Assembly: GCA_023396795.1 (NCBI GenBank)
Contig: JAEWUY010000133.1
Location: forward strand, 1-10,785
Length of the DNA stretch: 10,785 nt
Source: Bacillota bacterium
GTDB taxonomy: Bacteria; Bacillota_I; Bacilli_A; RFN20; CAG-826
Direction of reading: 5' to 3'
Under the pieces are notes generated by a model that was given only the letters and a program-made list of their open reading frames with translations, was not told the origin of the DNA and ran no database searches. The number at the start of each line of letters is the position of its first letter. Position 1 is the stretch's first letter. The translations under genes were made by a program, and so were the position numbers. Below, piece after piece: positions 5,795-10,785 of the stretch.

Positions 5795-7777
5795 TTATTC
5801 AGCCACGTAAGTTACATTCGCGGCTTCGGTTAAACCTGAAGTTCCTAGCCATAGGGCATTCCAGTTTGCGGTGTTATCGTTATTCGTCATAACGGTAATG
5901 GCAATGCTGGAGTTGCAGTTATTAAAGACATTATTACCCATGCTAATAACTGATGAGGGAATCGTAATTGCACTTAAGGCTGTGCAACTTTCAAAAACGC
6001 GATCTTTAATAGCTTGGACGTTGCTTGGAATAACAATATCGGTTAATGCTGTACAACCACGGAATAAATTAGTGTCAAGAGTATTAAAGCGCGAATCGGT
6101 GGAAAGAGTGACAGAAGTTAAGGCTGTACATCCTTCAAAAACCGAAGAGTTCGCAGCCCGCACGGAGTTAGGCATTACAAATTCTTCAAGGGCGACACAA
6201 TTCATAAAGGCTTCTTTATAAATGGTCGTGATAAGCATATCAACTGAATCAACAATAATAACTTCACGAAGTAAGGAAGCGTTTTTCGCTAATGCTGGGG
6301 CGATAAAACGAATTTGACTTGTCAAATCTAAAACTTCCACTGCTGTATTCGAGAAAACATAAGATTCAGTGTTACTTTCGCCAAGTTGCCGTAAGGTAAC
6401 TGGTAAGCTGACACGGTCGCGAGGACTAGTCACGACGTTATTGGCGTCCACAAGTACTAATTCTTTAAATAAAGCGGAATTATTAAAAGCTTTCGTCGTA
6501 ATCTTAGTTAGGCCATGGGAAACTTGAACCGGAACAGTTTCACCTGTTTCTTCATCATAAATATACTCAATTCTTGTTGTATCTTCGGTATTGTTATAAA
6601 CAAAGACACTGACGAGGTTATCACAATTTTCAAATGTGCTTTCTTGAATATTGCGAACACTGAAAGGAACAGTAAATTCGCTAATTGCTGTGTCGCGGAA
6701 AGCCGCAATACCAAAGGAAGTGATTTTACTGTTAACAGAGTATTCACCACTGTCAAAAATTATTTCGGCAAGATTATCACAGCCATCAAAGACATAATTA
6801 TTAATAATTGTCACGCCAGAAGGAATCGTGATTTTCGTCATAGCGCTTGAATTTTGAAAGGCACCTTCACCAATCGAAGTCAGATTACTACCTAGCGAAA
6901 CCTCACCAGTAAAATTAGTGTTTTTAAAAGCGTAATCGCCGACTGTTTCAATGTATTCAGACCATTCCATCACCGTCAAAGAAGTCGCACCGCTAAAGGC
7001 TTCATTGCCAATATATTTAACACTATCGCTAAGGTGAACTTCCTCTAAATTGATGCAATTCATGAATAATTTGTCAGAAATTGTTTCGATATCCTCCGGA
7101 ATCTCAGCATAAGTAATCCCTGGCTGATCATAAAATACACCGGCGCCGATTTGACTGAACTTACCAAGATTAAAATAATTATCGTGTAAAGCGATAGCGG
7201 GTGAATCTTCACTTTTTACCACAGCGGTATCACTAGGTAGAATTCCGTTATAGGTATAAAGAATTGAACCAATCTCGACCGCTCCTTCAGGATGGTTGAG
7301 CAAGAAGGCGGTATTATTAAAGGCGTTAGCACCGATGTAATTTAAATTGGCAGGAATATTAAATTTATCAAGATTAATGCAGTTGCTAAAAGCATTCTCG
7401 CCGATATATTCCATTGAGTCTGGGAAAATAACTTCCTCGAGACGATCAAGACCAGCAAAAGCCGAATCAGCAATGGCCGTTACTGGATAGCCAACTAACT
7501 TGCGAGGAATACGGAAACGAGCAGGATAGTCACTATCAGAGTAAACACGGTCAATTGTCACCGTCACTTTACTTTGATCAGCGATATCGGAACGATAAGA
7601 AAAAGTAATATATGGCATAGTGACAAAATCAAGCAAAACATAGTAAATCAAGGAGTAATAAGCTCCGCCCAGCAAAGCAACAATTCCGAAGATTACGGAT
7701 ATGGCAATGATTAATTTTTGGCGTTTTGATTTGGGTTTTACTTCTTTAGGTACAACAACAAATTCTGGTCCATCCAT
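5795..7777 (-). CDS. Membrane-anchored BspA-type leucine-rich repeat protein
   Basis: A 660-residue predicted surface protein. A short basic cytoplasmic tail (KEVKPKSKRQK, 11-21) precedes one membrane span (about 22-49), a signal-anchor pattern with no cleavage or lipobox motif seen, so the rest should lie outside. From about residue 98 it is built of LRR_5/BspA units with a conserved Phe every 23 residues: F107, 130, 153, then F215, 238, 261, 284, 307, 330, then F360, 382, 431, 475, 524, 547, 572, 595 and 618. The break at 154-209 has the IGSILYTYNG element I recall from BspA proteins. The C-terminus has a Trp-containing cap (NWNALW, 638-643). Such repeats usually bind proteins; the ligand here is unknown. 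The ATG overlaps the oppF TAA (TAATG) and has a near-perfect AAGGAGG nine to ten bases upstream, so it is the last gene of the opp operon. No catalytic domain is visible. Confidence 0.88.
   Translation of the reverse strand: MDGPEFVVVPKEVKPKSKRQKLIIAISVIFGIVALLGGAYYSLIYYVLLDFVTMPYITFSYRSDIADQSKVTVTIDRVYSDSDYPARFRIPRKLVGYPVTAIADSAFAGLDRLEEVIFPDSMEYIGENAFSNCINLDKFNIPANLNYIGANAFNNTAFLLNHPEGAVEIGSILYTYNGILPSDTAVVKSEDSPAIALHDNYFNLGKFSQIGAGVFYDQPGITYAEIPEDIETISDKLFMNCINLEEVHLSDSVKYIGNEAFSGATSLTVMEWSEYIETVGDYAFKNTNFTGEVSLGSNLTSIGEGAFQNSSAMTKITIPSGVTIINNYVFDGCDNLAEIIFDSGEYSVNSKITSFGIAAFRDTAISEFTVPFSVRNIQESTFENCDNLVSVFVYNNTEDTTRIEYIYDEETGETVPVQVSHGLTKITTKAFNNSALFKELVLVDANNVVTSPRDRVSLPVTLRQLGESNTESYVFSNTAVEVLDLTSQIRFIAPALAKNASLLREVIIVDSVDMLITTIYKEAFMNCVALEEFVMPNSVRAANSSVFEGCTALTSVTLSTDSRFNTLDTNLFRGCTALTDIVIPSNVQAIKDRVFESCTALSAITIPSSVISMGNNVFNNCNSSIAITVMTNNDNTANWNALWLGTSGLTEAANVTYVAE
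5924..6139 (-). repeat. Homogeneous C-terminal LRR units
   Basis: Units beginning at F547, F572, F595 and F618 are closer to each other than to the upstream repeats: FEGCTALTSV, FRGCTALTDI and FESCTALSAI differ at few positions. The DNA shows it too, with GGCTGTGCAAC near 5969, TGCTGTACAAC near 6045 and GGCTGTACATC near 6121, about 75 bp apart. This fits recent duplication or gene conversion of units within the gene. Confidence 0.55.
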
Positions 7778-8817
7778 TATTCGTTCCCTCCTTTTCTAAT
7801 TGTTTCTTTATATTGAGCGAGTTCGCTACTATTGGCTCTGACAAAATGCCCAGGTTCAACTTCATATAATTGTGGTTCATCATCATGCGTGTATTGGTGC
7901 ATTTGGGGATGATAAACAACGATTTTTTTGACTTTTTCGACGCGGGGATCAGGAATCGGAACGGCTGAAAGCAAAGCTTTGGTGTAAGGATGAAGTGGCA
8001 TCTCAAATAATCTTTCGGCTTTGGCGAGTTCAACAATTTTACCGTTATAAATAACGCCAATACGATCGGAAATATATTTAACGACCGATAAGTCGTGAGC
8101 AATAAAGACAACGGTCATACTCGACTCTTTTTGGAACTCTTTAATAAGATTTAAAACTTGGGCACGAATCGGAACGTCAAGGGCCGAAATTGGTTCATCA
8201 GCAACAACAAGCTTCGGCTTAATAATCATCGAACGAGCGATGCCTATTCTTTGTCGTTGACCACCGCTAAATTCGTGAGGATAACGTTTCAAATGCTCGG
8301 GTCGTAAACCGACACGACGCATAATTTCTTCGACTTTTTCTAAACGATCTTCTTCGTTTTCATAAAGATGGAAAGCCCGAAGTCCTTCTGAAACGATATA
8401 GTCGACATTCGCCCGGTCATTCAATGAAGCACTAGGATCTTGGAAAATCATTTGGACCTTTTGTTTAACTTCACGCGATAGTGAACGCGAGATTTTTCCC
8501 GAGATACGAACGCCGTTATATAAAATTTCACCGTCACTAACATTTGTGACACGAACTAGCGAACGTCCAACAGTTGTTTTTCCGGAACCGGATTCACCAA
8601 CAAGACCAAAAATTTCGCCTCTCATAATATCGAGGTTTAGGTTTTGAATAATAATTCTTTCGACATTGCCACGCTTATAACCAATCTGAACATTTTTAAA
8701 TTGGACAATGGGATCATAACCATCTACCACAGGAGGAATGTTGTTTAAAAGACCATGCGTTTCGTACATATCTTTAGCTTTTGCGGACTTTTTTCTGAGT
8801 TTAAATAGGTTTTTCAT
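7777..8817 (-). CDS. oppF: Oligopeptide ABC transporter ATP-binding protein OppF
   Basis: One of two ATPases that power peptide import, at the cytoplasmic face of the OppBC permease. The 346 residues hold a complete nucleotide-binding domain: Walker A GESGSGKT (74-81), Q-loop Gln126 in IFQDPSASLN, signature FSGGQ (183-187), Walker B LVVADE with catalytic Glu208, D-loop SALD (211-214) and H-loop His241. The Oligo_HPY-type extension begins at HPYTKALLSAVPIPDP (276-291). The tail with VYHPQMHQYTHDDEP and EPGHFVRAN resembles the OppF/AmiF of Lactobacillales rather than enterobacterial OppF. The start is supported by AGGAG (8829-8825) seven bases upstream; it lies two bases after the oppD stop. 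All catalytic residues are present, so it should be active. Transport of oligopeptides rather than dipeptides or another solute is inferred from family resemblance. Confidence 0.93.
   Translation of the reverse strand: MKNLFKLRKKSAKAKDMYETHGLLNNIPPVVDGYDPIVQFKNVQIGYKRGNVERIIIQNLNLDIMRGEIFGLVGESGSGKTTVGRSLVRVTNVSDGEILYNGVRISGKISRSLSREVKQKVQMIFQDPSASLNDRANVDYIVSEGLRAFHLYENEEDRLEKVEEIMRRVGLRPEHLKRYPHEFSGGQRQRIGIARSMIIKPKLVVADEPISALDVPIRAQVLNLIKEFQKESSMTVVFIAHDLSVVKYISDRIGVIYNGKIVELAKAERLFEMPLHPYTKALLSAVPIPDPRVEKVKKIVVYHPQMHQYTHDDEPQLYEVEPGHFVRANSSELAQYKETIRKGGNE
7778..7795 (-). promoter_or_regulatory. Strong ribosome binding site of the LRR gene, inside oppF
   Basis: Minus-strand AAAAGGAGGG (7795-7786) contains AAGGAGG, an almost ideal Shine-Dalgarno, ending nine bases before the LRR ATG. 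It lies within the last oppF codons (encoding KGGN), and the TAA and ATG share one base. It fixes the LRR start and implies coupled, high-level translation. Confidence 0.8.
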
Positions 8818-8819
8818 GA

Positions 8820-9896
8820 TTATTCTCCTATTTCTCTTTTGAGTTCAACAGCCGCTTGCTTCATGCGTTCACGCAGATTTTGAATAATCTTTGGTTTCTC
8901 AACTTTTGGTGCTCTTTCATCAAGCAACCAAGTTTTAGCATAATGCGTATCGGATATTTTAAACATCGGAGGATCTTGAACATAATCAATTCGCATCGCA
9001 TAATCGTTACGAATAGCAAAAGCATCACCGATAATCTCACTAACAAATGAAGGGGGATTGCCTTTAATATAAGTCAATGGTTCGTTCTTCGTTCCTAATT
9101 GCGGAAGAGAAGAAAGTAGGGCCCAAGTATACGGGTGCTGAGGGGTATAGAAAATATCTTCGGCTGTGCCATATTCGACGATTTGACCGCCATACATAAC
9201 AGCAATACGATCGGCGACATTAGCGACAACACCTAAGTCGTGAGTAATAAAAATGGTTGTCCACTTGTACTCTCTTTGTAAATCTTTAATCAGTTCAAGG
9301 ATTTGCGATTGAACCGTAACATCAAGAGCAGTTGTTGGTTCATCACAAATAAGAATTTCCGGACGGCACGCTAAAGCGATAGCGATAACAACGCGTTGTC
9401 TCATTCCACCAGAATATTGAAATGGATAATCATCCATACGACTACGAGGATCGGGAATTTGAACTTTTTCGAGCAATTTAACAGCTTCTTCGCGAGCTTC
9501 GTTCATCGACATTCCGTGATGAAGCATTAACACTTCAGCAATCTGATAACCAATCTTTAATAAAGGATTAAGTGAAGTCATCGGATCTTGGAAAATAGTC
9601 GCGATCCGCTTACCGCGAATCCCTTTCCATTCACTATGTTTTAACTTCTTCGCTAAATCCTCACCATGGAAAATAATCGAGCCACTGGAAATATAGCCAT
9701 TAGCGTCTAACATTCCTGTAAATGTTTTCGTAAAAACCGACTTACCAGAACCAGACTCACCAACGATAGCAAGCGTTTCACCTTGATATACATCAATTGA
9801 AACATTGCGGATAACATTGACTTTTTTGCCGTGGGAAACAAAACCGACGGATAAGTCGCGAACTTCAAGAATTTTTTCTTTTTCTAAGTTTGACAT
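8820..9896 (-). CDS. oppD: Oligopeptide ABC transporter ATP-binding protein OppD
   Basis: Partner ATPase of OppF in the peptide importer. The 358 residues contain Walker A GESGSGKS (46-53), Q-loop Gln103 in IFQDPMTSLNP, signature YSGGM (161-165), Walker B ILICDE with catalytic Glu186, TALDVTVQ (189-196) and H-loop His219. The Oligo_HPY region (TPQHPYTWALLSSLPQL, 251-267) follows. Where many OppD/DppD proteins have a cysteine motif (GCxFxxRC...C) that can hold an iron-sulfur cluster, this one reads GDAFAIRN (290-297) and Asp304, so no cluster is expected; as I recall, OppD/AmiE of lactococci and streptococci share this Asp/Asn version. AAAGGA (9907-9902) stands five bases before the ATG. An 11-base gap separates it from oppC, and its stop is two bases before oppF. 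Confidence 0.94.
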   Translation of the reverse strand: MSNLEKEKILEVRDLSVGFVSHGKKVNVIRNVSIDVYQGETLAIVGESGSGKSVFTKTFTGMLDANGYISSGSIIFHGEDLAKKLKHSEWKGIRGKRIATIFQDPMTSLNPLLKIGYQIAEVLMLHHGMSMNEAREEAVKLLEKVQIPDPRSRMDDYPFQYSGGMRQRVVIAIALACRPEILICDEPTTALDVTVQSQILELIKDLQREYKWTTIFITHDLGVVANVADRIAVMYGGQIVEYGTAEDIFYTPQHPYTWALLSSLPQLGTKNEPLTYIKGNPPSFVSEIIGDAFAIRNDYAMRIDYVQDPPMFKISDTHYAKTWLLDERAPKVEKPKIIQNLRERMKQAAVELKREIGE

Positions 9897-9907
9897 AATT
9901 ATCCTTT

Positions 9908-10785
9908 CTACCGGTGATTCTTCGGGTCAGTGGCATCAGCCAAGGCTAAGCCTAAATAAAAGAAGGTAACAGTTAATGGCACAAGAACGATCATTGGCGC
10001 AATGAGCAAATAAGGATAAGTAATCCATTCGTCACGTGTTGCGTCAGTCAAGACTTGACCTAAAGTGATGTCACCAGCAGCAGGGCTAAAGGAAAGTCCG
10101 AAGAAGGCTAAGCCAACTTCGCTACTTACAGCAGCCGGAATGGCGGTCGAAACGACCGTGACAATCACGGAAATAAGATATGGTAAGAGGTTATGAGTAA
10201 TCATCGCCTTTGGCGAAGAGCCCAAAGTAACGGAAGCGATATTATAATCGCGATTACGAATAATAATAATTTGATTACGAATAAAGCCCGCTAAACCAAG
10301 CCAACCGAACATCGTTAACAAGAAGACGATTGTCCAGAAAGTCGGTTCCAAAAAAGCCATCAACAAGAAGTATAAAAGAAGGGATGGAACGTTATTAACA
10401 AAGTTCCGAATCTCAATCATAATCGGATCAAGACGTCGGAAATAACCCCACAACGAACCAACTAAGATACCGACAAATGTATCAATCAAGGCCACAACTG
10501 TGCCTAGAATAAGCGATAAACGCGCACCGACCCAGACAACAGTCCATAAGTCGAGACCTTTATAAAAGCGCATTTTATTACCGCCCGTTCCAAACCAGTG
10601 ATCAGCATTCCAAGTCTGATTGGCCGGGAAAATATCGGCAAGTCCTGTTTCATCGTTAATGATGCGGTAAGATTTAATCATCGGGCCGAAAATCGTAAAG
10701 AAAATAATCAGCAAAATGACAATGACGCTTAATATCGCAAGAGGCTTTTTCAGTAATTGTTTAAATGTTTCGCGCCAATAAGAAT
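9908..10785 (-). CDS. oppC: Oligopeptide ABC transporter permease OppC (5' end outside window)
   Basis: Inner-membrane permease subunit of the peptide importer; it pairs with OppB, not seen here. The frame is open to the right edge, giving 291 visible residues that begin SYWRETFKQLLKKPLAILSV. The first membrane span (LAILSVIVILLIIFFTIFGP) crosses a TTG at 10714-10712, which is therefore internal; the true start lies to the right. A periplasmic loop (FGTGGNKMRFYKG) sits where OppC proteins usually have GTD-GRD. The permease core starts at GARLSLILG. The ATPase-contact EAA loop is degenerate, DYNIASVTLG followed by HNLLPYLISV, with Ile at the usual Glu. Several hydrophobic spans follow, and the protein ends DATDPKNHR, the DPK(L)R-like ending of the family. 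It is the first gene visible in the opp operon. The family call is firm; peptide as substrate is inferred from OppD and OppF. Confidence 0.93.
   Translation of the reverse strand, partial: SYWRETFKQLLKKPLAILSVIVILLIIFFTIFGPMIKSYRIINDETGLADIFPANQTWNADHWFGTGGNKMRFYKGLDLWTVVWVGARLSLILGTVVALIDTFVGILVGSLWGYFRRLDPIMIEIRNFVNNVPSLLLYFLLMAFLEPTFWTIVFLLTMFGWLGLAGFIRNQIIIIRNRDYNIASVTLGSSPKAMITHNLLPYLISVIVTVVSTAIPAAVSSEVGLAFFGLSFSPAAGDITLGQVLTDATRDEWITYPYLLIAPMIVLVPLTVTFFYLGLALADATDPKNHR

Noticed and set aside
5871..6850. Plus-strand open frames of 116 and 111 codons opposite the LRR gene
   Set aside because: They mirror the LRR repeats, resemble no family, have no ribosome site and lie wholly inside a well-supported gene.
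7746..8111. Minus-strand open frame of 121 codons across the oppF-LRR junction
   Set aside because: It is in another frame of two well-supported genes; the TAATG junction and strong Shine-Dalgarno explain the region.
8856..9050. Small open frames on both strands within oppD
   Set aside because: Shadow frames of the OppD C-terminal extension with no family features.
9908..10714. oppC starting at the TTG at 10714-10712
   Set aside because: The frame stays open to the right edge, and the residues before the TTG (basic stretch plus the first half of a membrane span) fit the OppC N-terminus.
1..10785. Use of the Mycoplasma code (TGA read as Trp)
   Set aside because: TGA ends two genes at places that fit the protein lengths, and Trp is encoded by TGG where read.
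1..10785. CRISPR arrays, tRNA or rRNA genes, insertion sequences, defence genes
   Set aside because: No regularly spaced identical repeats, tRNA-like folds, transposase motifs or nuclease/toxin motifs were seen; the 69-bp periodicity at 5795-7777 is the protein LRR repeat.

Overview
The window reads as chromosomal DNA of a moderately AT-rich, low-GC Gram-positive-type bacterium (Bacillota; a Bacilli or Mollicutes-related lineage such as Erysipelotrichales, RF39-like or Acholeplasma-like is an inference). Reasons: the OppD and OppF tails resemble the Lactobacillales Ami/Opp type, the operon genes carry Shine-Dalgarno sites close to AAGGAGG, and a BspA-type leucine-rich repeat protein is present. 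TGA ends two of the genes (at 1807-1809 and 2976-2978) and Trp is TGG where read, so the Mycoplasma TGA=Trp code is not used. There are no RNA genes, CRISPR arrays or insertion sequences, and coding density is very high, with no gene-free stretch over about 110 bases.

Layout. (1) 1-632, minus: uracil-DNA glycosylase (ung), C-terminus cut by the window edge. (2) 706-5752: a small glycan locus with two overlapping glycosyltransferases on the plus strand, a third on the minus strand that meets the second tail-to-tail with a 43-bp coding overlap, and, divergent from the third, a plus-strand Wzx-like flippase. (3) 5752-5777: a bidirectional terminator. (4) 5795-10785, minus: an oligopeptide ABC transporter operon read from the right edge as oppC (5' end cut), oppD and oppF, followed by a membrane-anchored BspA-type LRR protein whose ATG overlaps the oppF stop codon.

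How they work together. The three glycosyltransferases probably build a lipid-linked oligosaccharide on the cytoplasmic face, which the flippase would turn outward. No initiating phosphoglycosyl transferase, polymerase or sugar-nucleotide gene lies in the locus, and both flanks are unrelated, so it is either a short-oligosaccharide system or depends on genes elsewhere. The opp genes encode one permease subunit and both ATPases of a peptide importer; the substrate-binding protein and second permease would lie to the right. The coupled LRR protein would sit on the outer membrane face beside the importer. The most unusual points are this LRR-opp coupling, the leaderless or near-leaderless starts of the flippase and third glycosyltransferase around a two-turn inverted repeat, and the convergent overlap with a terminator-like hairpin inside the opposing gene.
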